From positions 62,912,642 through 62,976,641 of the forward strand of contig CM055099.1 in NCBI GenBank assembly GCA_029204225.1: a DNA stretch of 64,000 bases, written 5' to 3'. Positions 20,146 to 30,608 of the stretch are shown piece by piece. Within the stretch, counting starts at the first letter, position 1; each line of letters begins with the position of its first letter. The notes under the pieces are model-generated. The model was not told the DNA's origin. It did not search any database and was given only the letters and a program-made list of their open reading frames with translations. The stretch comes from Diphasiastrum complanatum (lineage: Eukaryota > Streptophyta > Lycopodiopsida > Lycopodiales > Lycopodiaceae). The translations under genes and the position numbers were made by a program.

Positions 20146-20528
20146 TGATTAACACATGATACGCTTTGCATTCCAATATCACGCAACCTTTGATAATATC
20201 CAAGTAATCCGCTATTTCCTTCACATACAAATCTGAGAAGATGAGTTACGAACTTGAAATCTAGACACAAACTGGTAGCTGGATCATTAGTATAAATTGA
20301 TCCATCCACACACACATCTATATTCTTATGATTATTCATTCTCAATTCTCTAACTATTGCAACAGCATTTTGTACAACTTTCCAATTTTTCTTAATAAAT
20401 GGAGTATATTCCATAGAAGTGCAACATGCAAATGGAACATTGCCATTGTTCAAAGCTACAATACATAAATGCTTCAAACTACAATAAGTCAAATTGAATA
20501 GATCTAGCATACCTAACTTTTGTAATGT
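20146..20528 (-). pseudogene. X minus-strand gene, upstream exon
   Basis: 127 codons, open throughout: TLQKLGMLDLFNLTYCSLKH, VPFACCTSMEYTPFIKKNWK, DVCVDGSIYTNDPATSLCLD and VTHLLRFVCEGNSGLLGYYQ. It ends at a good donor (CA before GTATAAAG, 20,145), which leaves two bases that pair correctly with the next exon. The likely acceptor is the CATAG before 20,528. An earlier short exon with MSTFENF (about 20,565-20,590) is possible. Family not recognised. Confidence 0.5.
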
Positions 20529-20842
20529 CTATGTCATGCTGAAAAATCGTGTCGCCTCATATCTCACTATAAGCATACAAAATTTTCAAAAGTGCTCATT
20601 GTACTCCCGCTTTAGTTTTTGCAGAGAACGCACCAAGATTTACAACGATACTCTTAAAGCTCTAGCTCTAAATTTAGAAACGTGCATGCAAAGAAGTTAT
20701 TACATCTCATGCTTAACTAACTAATGTCTGATGTTAACCATAGCAGTTAAACGTGGCAAGGCCGAAAACTTGGAAAACGGCAACCAAAAGTTACCGGTTT
20801 GCATTCTCTCTCTTCGTAGCTTCTCTCTAAAGTGAAATTTCT

Positions 20843-20872
20843 TAAAGGGCCTATTTTGAGCTCATATTTCCC
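20843..20872 (-). repeat. Right terminal inverted repeat of X
   Basis: Its reverse complement starts GGGAAATATGAGCTC and continues AAAATAGGCCCTTTAAG, matching the left end at 8,158-8,187. Beyond it, CTAATGAACCGCG is the gypsy G protease coding strand read in reverse. Confidence 0.7.
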
Positions 20873-20873
20873 C

Positions 20874-21128
20874 TAATGAACCGCGCAAGCCGTGTTATCT
20901 CAAAATCCAACTCTTCTGTGTAACTTTGTATAGTTAGTGGAATGCCCACAACTCTCTTATCCCAAATCTTTGCACCCTTTCCATCAACCATTTCCACTGT
21001 ATACTGGTACTGGGATGGTTGAGTACTCACACCTAACTTCTGTACCACAGTTGAATTCAACACATTATGACAGGACCCAATGTCAAATAGAACCTGAACA
21101 TCTCTACCACACAACTGTCCTCACATAA
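20874..21128 (-). pseudogene. Gypsy G protease, N-terminal half
   Basis: The minus frame reads QLCGRDVQVLFDIGSCHNVL, then VVQKLGVSTQPSQYQYTVEM, VVGIPLTIQSYTEELDFEIT and RLARF. It has the length and pattern of a gypsy retropepsin. The active site is D-I-G-S instead of the usual D-S/T-G-A. It stops at element X; the expected continuation (CDVVLGICW) is found at 8,157 on the far side. Confidence 0.75.
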
Positions 21129-22281
21129 CAATAAGAAAAGTGTTAGGAAATTGATACCCTTGGCGAGCCGATTTTGACAAAAGCGTTCGTGGAGCCGTGT
21201 CCACTCTCCTGACCACCGAAACATTCATGAAGCGTGGAACATTTGGATTGGCTTCTTGCTCGACCTCTTCCACTATCATAGGGTCATCACCCTGGTTCAT
21301 CTAGTCCACCTGAAAAATTATACATGGTCCGCATCAAGTTTCGTGGACATTCCTTCCACCTATGCTGCCCCAAACGTCCAAAATAGAGGTACTCCCTCTT
21401 TGCACATTCTTAGTCCTGAGGCAACAACATTGAAAGACGCTGACCCTTTTGGGCATTGGGCTACCCATACAACCTTTTGCCTTTGGAGGCCCCTGCACCC
21501 TTCCCCTTTTGGTCACCCCGAGCTTGCCACTGACTGGTTTGATCTTCCCCTTCCCCTTTTGGTCACCCCGAGCTTGCCATTGACTGGTTTGACCTTCAAA
21601 TTTTCTCTTTTTGTTCCATTTGTCCTTGCGTCCCCAAGGTTGCTGACCACATGTACCAGCTACCACAACAGGATCCGCCTCTTTTTCCATATTAATACAA
21701 AGCCATCTGAATGGCTCCTTGCAAATCATGAGATTGCTCCTTCCACACGAAAGGGCGAATACTCTCTCGAAATCCTCCACAGAGTGAAATATTTGCATGT
21801 ACATAGGAACTTCCTGAGGAATGCATAACAAAGCCTCTCAGTACTTGTTTGCATAATCTTGCATGCTCAAGTTGCCTTGTTTCAAATAAGTCCATTGTTG
21901 CATGGCTCTATTGTTTTCATCCATAAGCACAAAATTTTGCGTAAACATTTGCCAAAATGCCTCCCATGTCGTTGCAAACAAGTCATCTTTTTCCACCTTC
22001 CTCCACCACCTTTGTGCTAACTCTTGAAAACGATATGTGGCTTCAGCAATCATCTTAGTTTTGTCGTCTATGCCACACATATAGAATGCTTTCTCCCATT
22101 TTTGCAACCAATTCTCAATGGCATCTATAGTTTTCATCGATGCTGCTCCACTGAATTTCGAAGGTTTTAGATCCTTAATAGTAGATACATTCCTCTTTCA
22201 AAACCCCAACTCAGCTTCATGGCTCGTTGACAATGTCCTTTCTACTTCCATAGTCATACCACTTACCGTTGGGTAATCCAT
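21129..22281 (-). pseudogene. Gypsy G gag
   Basis: Minus strand from ATG at 22,281 (MDYPTVSGMTMEVERTLSTS). After one stop come KDLKPSKFSGAASMKTIDAI, ENWLQKWEKAFYMCGIDDKT and AQRWWRKVEKDDLFATTWEA, the retrotransposon gag core of gypsy elements. Further on is a Gln/Lys/Gly-rich region with a near-perfect local duplication (about 21,494-21,590). A degraded zinc knuckle follows, with GRLGQHRWKECP where the first cysteines are lost. Frames change at least twice. Confidence 0.78.
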
Positions 22282-22673
22282 TGGTATAATGGCATGACAA
22301 GACACTTAAGGGTTGCAAGCTTTAGGACGATAAATAAAGGTGAAAACTCCAATAAGTTGAGCCTAATAGTTATAAACAAAAAGGCTTACAAGTAAAGGCA
22401 ATAACTCATTTTAGATGAGGCATGCATAATTCTCAAAGTGAAGATTAGTTTTCAATAAGAAGAGCATTGAAAATGAAAATGAGAATTTCAAATGGGGCAA
22501 ACACCAAACAAAATCAAATGTTGAGAATTGACCCAAAATGCTTGTCCCTTGAATTCACAAGCTAATGACTATAAGTAGTGCTAGCCCAAGTTGCTCTAGT
22601 GCATAAGTATGACTCAAGTACTTCATAAGTGAGATAATTTGTCATGTGGTCCAAATGTGAGGCCCACGCCAAG

Positions 22674-22675
<2 letters not shown>
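22282..22675. other. Upstream flank of gypsy G, no gene seen
   Basis: AT-rich sequence upstream of the G gag start. A 5' LTR and primer site of G would be expected here, but I could not match it to the candidate 3' LTR at 266-935. Confidence 0.4.

Positions 22676-22723
<48 letters not shown>
22676..22723. repeat. (CT)n microsatellite
   Basis: 48 bp of uninterrupted TC/CT repeat. It produces spurious Leu-Ser and Arg-Glu ORFs on both strands. It lies at the left edge of the LINE-derived segment. Confidence 0.97.
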
Positions 22724-22726
<3 letters not shown>

Positions 22727-22739
22727 GAGGTACGCATTC

Positions 22740-23637
22740 ATATATTCGAGGCTATTTATTTCGTCGATATATGCAGCAAACTTGGAGCTTCCTCCCACCT
22801 TCCCGCATTCGACTGAGCTTTCACCAGACACACTTCCTCTCTCTGGAACCTTCTGGTTTACCATTGTTGCCGCTCTCTCTCACAGCCCCTATCACACAAC
22901 CTGTGCTATCGTCTTGGGCAGTTGCGCATTTTTTCTCATCAGGTTGCTATTGAGGCCGGTCGTACATGGGATATCCCCCGGGAGCGTCGTCTATGTCGCT
23001 TGTGCTCGTTGCAGGAGGTGGAAGATGAAGCCCATTTTCTCCTCAGATGTCCGTTGTATTGTGAGATACGAGGGAGGTATTATTGTCTCTTTCGCGATGG
23101 CCCGCATACACACTTCACAATTTTGTTTCCTATCATGATGCTCGTTGCTTGGGACTTCTTGTTCGTGAGATGCTTACTCTTCGTCAGTCTCATTTGCCTG
23201 TACCAGATCACCTGGGGTTAAACTCCCAGCAGCTGATTCCTATTGGCTTCTTTCGAACTCGAGCACATGCCAATGACTCTAATGATGAGATTCCTATTCC
23301 TGTGCCACCGCGGAAAAAGCCCAGATGTAGTCGTCACTTGCCTCCATCAGGGCCCACTGTACACTCCACTCAACGGACACTTCACACTTACTTTCGATGA
23401 TATGTACTTATTCTCCACCTGGCCCGGGTTGTGGGCATTAGTACTTTTTCTATAGTTCTTCTGTTATACCTGGCCCGGGTTGTGGCCTTATTTCACTTCT
23501 GCTTTGTTCTACTTTCGTTCGTAGCTAGTTTATAACATTTTACGGCCACGTCTTCCTATGGATGATGCTCCCACTGTTGCTTGTACATATTTTCTTTTTG
23601 GTCTTATGCACCAACGGGTGCCCAAAAGATGTTAATA

Positions 23638-23640
<3 letters not shown>
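22740..23640 (+). pseudogene. LINE ORF2 C-terminal fragment
   Basis: The plus strand reads IEAGRTWDIPRERRLCRLCS then LQEVEDEAHFLLRCPLY (about 22,950-23,060), the C-x-x-C...H-x-x-x-x-C cysteine/histidine motif found at the end of plant LINE reverse-transcriptase proteins. In an adjacent frame the reading continues HTLHNFVSYHDARCLGLLV and then a tail with PVPPRKKPRCSRHLPPS, ending TAA/TGA near 23,400. The rest of ORF2 (endonuclease, RT) is absent, as is usual for 5'-truncated LINE copies. The 3' end TTAATAAAG runs into a (CT)n tract. Confidence 0.72.

Positions 23641-23693
<53 letters not shown>
23641..23693. repeat. (CT)n tract after the LINE 3' end
   Basis: 53 bp of CT repeat immediately after GATGTTAATAAAG. 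A related LINE end at 35,514 also runs into a T/C-rich tract after GATTAATAAAG, so this is probably the native tail of the LINE rather than a chance microsatellite. Confidence 0.85.
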
Positions 23694-23695
<2 letters not shown>

Positions 23696-23959
23696 AACGC
23701 TTGCAATTTTCAGTATAGTCCGTAAAAGGAAGGTGAGCAACTTTGACCATAGAAAACTTCTTAAGCTTCACATAGAATCCTGTCGCTTTTATATAAGCAA
23801 AGTGTCACTGGAAAGAATATGGTGTTCAGTCACAACAGTGTGCACCTGCACAACTAAGTACAGCACTTGTTCTTCATCTTGCGACAAACTAATACATCAA
23901 AACTCAGTAAAAATTCATTCCAGGTCTAAACCGGCAAGCCGTAGCCTGTCGTATCACAA

Positions 23960-24500
23960 CTATCAACCATAGAATTAATGAACCGTTGGCGGTTCACCAC
24001 CATTCTGAGAACCGTACGGTTCACAAAGATTGGTTCCCAGAACCGTGGTGAACCGTGGTAATTAAATAATTAATTAATTAATTATTATTTTTTTACTTCC
24101 ATGAGTGCCAAAAACAGTGCCATGAGTGCCAAAAACAGTAATAGAAATTTCAACCATTTGTATTCCTGAGTGATACAGTGATACAATTTAAAACAGTGAG
24201 TGCCAAAAACAGATTTTTTTTAACACAGACTGCCAAAAACAGTGAGAGCCACAGATTCTATGACAGAGTCCCAAAAACAGTAATGAAATGAGTGCCAAAA
24301 ACGGTGAAATGAGGCCAAAAACAGGGAAATGAGGGCCAAAAATCCGTGGGAGGGGTTTTGGTGGGGCAAAGGGTCATAAAAAGAAATTAATTTATTAATT
24401 AATTACAAGAACCGTACCACGGTTCATGAACCGTGGTACGGTTCACCCCACGGTTCCCAGGACCCACGGTTCTGAGAACCGTGGGTTCTATGCTATCAGC
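23960..24500. mobile_element. MITE copy 1 (hAT-like, CATAGAA ends)
   Basis: The element spans 23,968-24,492 (525 bp), starts CATAGAATTAATGAACCG and ends GGGTTCTATG, so the inverted ends are at least CATAGAA/TTCTATG. The flanks are CTATCAAC (23,960-23,967) and CTATCAGC (24,493-24,500), an 8-bp target duplication with one difference, the size typical of hAT elements. The interior is rich in GAACCGT/ACGGTTC blocks and has repeated GAGTGCCAAAAACAG units. There is no coding potential. A second copy in the opposite orientation lies at 61,455-61,977. Confidence 0.82.
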
Positions 24501-27500
24501 TTTGCTGACAGTTTTTCTTCCAGGTTTATTGATATCATTACATTAAAAACAGGTCGCACAAGGTTTCATGCGAAAACCTGATAAAATTTACCTGCCAAAA
24601 TTTTGATGCACTGATATCTCGTCACTGCAAAAATCCCAGAAAATCTAAAGCTCTGAATTTTATTTTATACTTGCCAAGTACCAGGGATGTGCAACGTTTG
24701 ACTTCAATGGATTGTAAGAACTCTGCATCTAGGCCCTTTGGGCTCAAAGGTAGAACACTAGCATTATAACTGATGGAGATATGACCACAACACAAAACAT
24801 GCTTTGAAAAGTACACCACATAAATTGCATGTCAGAGAGAATGCTAGAGAGATTTTAATGCACCAAAGCACAACAGCTCTCCCAGTTAATAGGGGAGACA
24901 GAGATGGTAACACATCTGCCAAGCAGTTTTTTGCAATCTATCAATGCCCAGACTTCTAACATGTTTACAACAGCAAAAGTAGAAGAATGCCGAGACAAAA
25001 TTGTGATGTCAAGCTCCTCCGAAAGATGTCGAATAATCTCACAAATGCTTATGGCAGCGAATCACAACAGTTTAACCCTTCATCTCATACCTGCGCATAA
25101 CAATTCAATAACTATTAGAGACACTTCTGAAGTTCCAAACTAGCTAGCAGAAATAGTCCACAAGTCAATGCCTGAAAATAAACATCATCAATTGAATGGG
25201 GTGGGTGCCAAATGTTCAAGTTTCAATACATGATGAACAAACCTTAATCTTGCATATATATATGAGAATGGTTTTCACTTTCTTCTATAACATCAAGCGA
25301 CAAGATAAACAAGCATACAATACAGTACCAATGAAGGAGAAAACTTGTGAAACTACTTGTCAGAGATGCTGAAATCAAAAAGAAATACCAAAATAGGGAG
25401 CTTCATTTCTAACACAGGCCAGAAATGTCGCCTTATCAACATGAAGAAGAGTTCAACATGTAACTGAAGAGTGACTAAGCACCCATTTCGTATACATAAT
25501 GCAATCAGACCTTTTGCCTTGCCTTGCGAAGGAAGGCCATGTGTTCAAGTGGGCAATAAAAGGAGCATCTCCAGCCCAATCATAAATTAGATCTTGAGAA
25601 TAGCAATGGATCTGATCCAAAATGATCTTGAAATAGGCCAAATTCTCAAATTAGAGAATCAGTTTTAGGGTTTAGGAAAATAGATTCACTATGTCTTAGA
25701 CCTCTCAGATTGTAAACTAATAGCAGGTACTGAGCATACAATGTACATGTAGGATCAATAATCAGGCCCCACAACTGTTACTCATTTACAAGATATGGTT
25801 AGTAGTATGTTTATTGATCAGTGGCTGCTATTCAGATTTGAATATCAAAGCCAAAACGTATGTGAATGTAGTATAATTTCATAGTAAGATATAAATGATA
25901 AAGAAATTTTTGTAGAAATTTAACCCCTGAAACCGATTCCTACTCCAATTAGTTCCTATCTCAATGACAAATTGTTTACCAACAAATTCCAAATCTAGGA
26001 AAAACTGAACCCAAGCTTTTGTGATCCCAGGCACAAGTTTAAGCACATTGCCGTGACACGTTAAGTGTTTCTTGTTGAAGGGTGGAAGATGCTGACCTTG
26101 GGCAATTTATGCACAATACTTCAAGCCATGATCCCCCTAGCTCATTATTTGACATTCCACTTTATGTTCTGGGCAATGTAGCATTCAAATGTTTGAAATG
26201 TAAGACTCTCAGACATTGAATTCACATTTGAAACATTTTTGAACTTTTGTATATTTTTATTTAAGGTTTTGACCAATCCAAGTTAAGGTCAAATATATTG
26301 CAAAAATGGTTGAATGAGGATGTAGATTGAACAAAAGTATTCCTGTGATTAACAAAGGCCATAATCTTTTGCGCAAAAAGCTTATTAATCATCTATTTAT
26401 GATGACCTCTTTGCTGTAGCCTTTGGGCCCAGAAAAAAACAGAAGTATGAAACTTTGAGGTTTCCAACACATTTGAAACATCGAGGTCACAAATGACTTT
26501 GAATAAACATTCAAACACGTCTAGATGTAACATTGGCTTTAGGCACTCGGACCCTGTTTCACATGCCGTGGCATATGGCCACTATTTTTTGTCATACCAG
26601 GTCCCTACTCGGTGGGCATTGTTGTAACCCTAGCTCATGGACACTCTCTGATAGCTCTGTATAGGAATGATGCCTCCTCATTAAGGGAGGATGATTGGCC
26701 AGAGTAGTCTAGTCCTAGCTTAGACTACAATTTGATAGATTTCTCATCAGAGTTGTCATATTCTTATTCATTTGATTACTAAATTTGCAGGATTTGCAAT
26801 TCCTTCTAATATAATTAAATTTGTTATTTCAATCTATAACTTGGTTCCAGATCAGTTCCCTGGCACCTTAGGTTTGGAGACAGTATTCTCTGGCTGTCAT
26901 TTTTCATTGTAGGGAGAAAACTCTAAGGTTTGTTTGTTGGTTCTAGTTTCTTTTAAAGCAATCTCATTCTTAATTCATTTGGAGCTTTAAATTCCTCTCT
27001 ATTGGGCAACCAAGAACATGCATAAAAAAAAAAATTCTTGGTAGCAAAAGGTAGGGAGCCAAGGATTGCCATTTTCGGTAGTTTCATCAATCTTGTCACC
27101 TTTTTCGTACTTTTGGCAACAATTTCACGGCAACTTTCATATCACAAATCTTCTTACAGTAGGGCTCTCCTAATGCACAAACATAAGGACATTCAGCACA
27201 AACACATGCACAGTGTTATGTCCATGACCAGTACATAGGATACCATATACTCCTAGTCTTGGATACACGGTACTCCAGTGAAACAAGCTGTTAGTTATGC
27301 CACGTCATATTGGACGTGACTTGAAAGTAACTAATATCCTTGTGAGGCCCAGAACACACTAAATGGAGTTTAGACAAGGTATGAGACAGTGTATGCATGT
27401 GTAGAGCTATCAATAGCAATTCTATGAATAGTTGGTCCATGCTTAGGACTCTATTCTAGGTGAATCTATGTATAGGGAACTTAGGGCTATGCATGGCTAA

Positions 27501-28200
27501 GTGCCCAGGATGCTTTTGGCTCTATATCGCCCTACTCCTCATCATGGCTTTCGATTCATTGCCAGGCTCTCACTCTACATTCATGCTTCTTGTTCCTTGG
27601 CTTGGGGGTGAGGCTTCTAGAGTTTGATTGGATGCTTCTACTTGGTTGGGTGGTTTTTCCATAGTGTGTTATCCTTTGTGTTTGGGATTTGTAAGCATGA
27701 TCTAAGAAGCTTCCCTTATACACAGCGTCCTTAGTATTTATTTGTGAATTTTCCCTCATGATCAGGTGTGTATAGATGGTCATATCAATCTCTATCGATA
27801 GCTTGTTATTGTTCCTGATAGATGATCAGGCTAGTATCCAACTTAGCACTTACAAAGGCAGTAGCAGCAAATGAGGCATTAGCTTCACAAAATGATGTAG
27901 TATCTACAGAGACGATATTAAATGACATCGCCCTATCTCCCACATACTGATCAACATGACATACGCCCTGATACAATGATATTAGGGCTTGGCCTATCGC
28001 TTAGTAACTATACACAGTATGGGAAGACCGGACTATGATTTACGAATGCTATTTACGTTATTAAGTAGTATAGCTTCTTCTGGACATGGATTACAACTGA
28101 CATTCAGCTATGACACTTGTCTTTCCCACTGTACTAACTCGTGCGTTTTTGTGTTGTGGGATGGTGGCAAGTATCAGCTGGATGTCTTGAAAGTGATTAT
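24501..28200. other. Intergenic, no gene supported
   Basis: AT-rich sequence with only short incidental ORFs. Poly-A/T runs and T/C-rich stretches suggest old, unrecognisable repeats. I see no conserved domain, tRNA or clear element end. Confidence 0.5.
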
Positions 28201-29590
28201 GCTTTTTGGTGCGTTTTAAGTATTATATGAGCATTTCTGTTTTATTTTACCTTGTTGAAGGCTTCAAAGGGTGCTTGCTTTGTCAAGAGAAACTATGTGA
28301 TATTTCTTTAACTCTCTCTCTCTCTGCATCCTTGAGATGTAAATCCGACTATTCCTTGGTTGAGATAGTACTGAACCTTTACCTTTTACGTGATTCATAA
28401 GCTAACAAAGGTCTTTTTTTCATGTGTTTAGTCCACATGATGGTTGCAACATACTGTGTCTCTAGGATATGGGGAGCCCCTAAGTCCACCAAATCACTTT
28501 ATACAAACTCTCATTTGTTGTGTGAAAAAGGCTATAAATTTACATAATTTCATCATTGATACGGATAGGGCTACATGTTCTTCCATTGGACCAGAGGATA
28601 AAGTTCTTTGCTTGATTGATCTTTTGGAAACTATGGATTGAGCTAAAATTTACTTGGATTTTATTAAAAAGAAAGACACTTTGAGTTTGGTTGAAAGTCT
28701 CTTTGGTAATTTGGTTGAATAAGCTAATAAGTGTGAGGATGAAGAAAGGTTCTATAATTTGCAAAGTAGCAAGGTCTTCATGTGCTTAGAAAAAGAAAAT
28801 GGTAGTGTTCCCTCTTAACCTACCTCCCTTATTATTGATACTCCCATGTCACCTCACCCTCTTGTTTTTATCAATGACCTAGATGAGGACATTGCATCCC
28901 AATTAGAGATTTTTTTTCAAGATATATGTGATGTCAGTGACCAATCTACTTTTGAATTTTGTCAAGCCAAAAGCTACCAAGTTCCCTTTGTCCCTAGTAG
29001 AATCATTGAGTTTAAATCTGCTCTTACCACTTTCAAATTATGGAGCCTACCATCTGTCAACTTTCTTGCTCCTATATCCATTGATGCCTGAATCATGCTG
29101 ACACATCTTTGAAAATGAAATACAAATTTGCAAGCTTGTTGCCTTATAAAAAATCCTTCGCTTGAAACTCTTGTTGCTTTTGACACTATTATTCGTATGA
29201 ACAAGTTCAAACCTTCCCGTTGCCACTCTGAGCAGACTTGGGGTAGAATTAGAGGACACTTTGAAATTGGTTTTAGTAGGTGAACTTAGATTAATTGTAC
29301 CAAAGATTGAGTGTATATCCAAAGAAAAAGCGAGTCTCGGTTCAAAAGAAAAAAAGAAACTCGAAAGAAAAGAAAGATTAACAGAAAAAAAAAAGAGAAC
29401 GAGAGATTCTATTGTTGTACAACAGCATCTTTTCTGCTTACATTTTGCATCAGCAACTTTTGCTTGACTATGATGAGAGACCCAATTCTTTCTGGCAAAT
29501 CCACATCCTTGCCATTCTTGGAATACACATCTATGTGATTACTCTACCAATAATGTTTCTATTTCGCTCTCGCACTCTTGGACCATCACA
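28201..29590 (+). other. Unrecognised decayed coding-like stretch
   Basis: Plus-strand frames in the same phase, separated by stops, give AINLHNFIIDTDRATCSSIG, then PHPLVFINDLDEDIASQLEI, ICDVSDQSTFEFCQAKSYQV and VPSRIIEFKSALTTFKLWSL, followed by a Lys/Arg-rich part (29,311-29,400). The open reading continues across several isolated stops, which suggests a former gene or element. I cannot assign a family. Its position just upstream of a gypsy RT fragment (29,830) suggests an element gag or leader region, as inference only. Confidence 0.3.
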
Positions 29591-29829
29591 CTAACGTGGT
29601 TGCAGAGTTGTCAGCTGATTTTTACATGCTACTCCCCTATGTGCAGCAGGGTTCTACTGGCTCACGTTGGCAAAGTTTCTTTATGCATCTTTGCCTAACA
29701 AACTTTTTATTATGCAGATCGCTAGAGGTTTGCTACTAGAATTTGGTAGCAGCATTCTTTTGCTAGACTCTATTCTTGGTTTCTCACATTCACATGGTAG
29801 TTACCAGTACGTTTGGGCAAAAAGATGAG

Positions 29830-30440
29830 AAGATCGTTCAAGCGATCAATTTGATGTTTTGAGAAAGTTGTTGGTCAAATATCAGGATTGTTTTGCTTGG
29901 TCTTACAAACATTTAAAGGGTATTCCTACCTCAGTGGTCGAGCATACTATTCCATTGGTACCAGATGCGGTTCCAAAGGTCATCAGATTGTATCAATGTA
30001 ATCCCAACTTTACAAAACTGATCAAGAAAGAGAAACCGAGGTTATTGGATACTGATTTCATTTATGAGATTCAGCATACCGAGTGGGTATCACCAATCGC
30101 CATGGTACCAAAGAAGAATGACAAAATGAAAATTTGTGTGAACTTGAAGGCTTTGAACAAAGTTACAAGAAAGGATCATTTTCCATTACCTTTCACGTAA
30201 AGCATATTGGATGCATTGCTAGTGCCGAAGCTTATAGTTTTTTGGATGGATTCAGTGGATACAACCAAGTCAAGATTGCACCTGCTAATTAGCACAAAAT
30301 TGCATTTGCAACAGAATGGGAAACCTATGCTTATAGCCTATAGGATGATGCAGTTTGGGCTATGCAACGCACCATGTACGTTTTAGCGCATGATGCAATT
30401 TGCATTCAAGGAATATTTGCAAACCGTGCTTGGTAATTGA
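29830..30440 (+). pseudogene. Gypsy reverse transcriptase fragment
   Basis: The frame from 29,859 reads LLVKYQDCFAWSYKHLKGIP (the FADVFAWSYEDL-type linker of plant gypsy elements), then EHTIPLVPDAVPKVIRLYQC, TEWVSPIAMVPKKNDKMKIC and VNLKALNKVTRKDHFPLPF. After a stop at 30,198, other frames continue with FLDGFSGYNQVKIAPAN and ATEWETYAYSL. It ends before the catalytic aspartate pair, where the hAT-like sequence begins. It is in the opposite orientation to gypsy G and of a different lineage. Confidence 0.85.
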
Positions 30441-30608
30441 AATTTGAATACTTGAGTCTTATATTTCAATCAACTTTTAAGATTGTAGCATGTACTATCT
30501 AGATTCTATATCTACTATCTAGGACATCTCGTGGGTCTTGAATCATCAAGGTTCAATTTTGGCTATGTGCAAGACCTGTGACTCAAGGTCCTTCACGATG
30601 GACTCAGG

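Larger units (their letters stand above)
8158..20872. mobile_element. Element X: DNA transposon-like insertion
   Basis: The two halves of gypsy G protease are separated by exactly this block, and its two ends are imperfect inverted repeats of about 30 bp. Inside are two converging spliced genes: plus strand 8,730-9,180 and 17,590-18,021, minus strand 20,528-18,183. Copia B is inserted between the two parts of the plus-strand gene. Without B, X would be about 4-5 kb. The flanks ATTA (left) and CTAA (right) do not give a clean target duplication. TA, or TTA with one change, is possible. I do not recognise the superfamily from the termini, but the minus-strand protein has DDE-transposase-like features. 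Confidence 0.65.

Noticed and set aside
8730-20528. Idea that the X genes come from a DNA virus integrated in the genome
   Set aside because: At least one spliceosomal intron, inverted terminal repeats and insertion into a retrotransposon fit a DNA transposon better. No virus structural or replication protein was seen.
21256-21828. 190-codon plus-strand ORF
   Set aside because: It is antisense to the gypsy G gag linker, whose composition and zinc-knuckle remnant fit the minus strand better.
22639-23138. Long plus-strand ORFs with Leu-Ser repeats, and the matching Arg-Glu ORF on the minus strand
   Set aside because: They are produced by the (CT)n microsatellite. The only credible coding part is the LINE cysteine/histidine segment near 22,950-23,060.
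23540-23740. Arg-Glu repeat ORF on the minus strand
   Set aside because: Translation of the reverse of the (CT)n tract, with no conserved flanking sequence.
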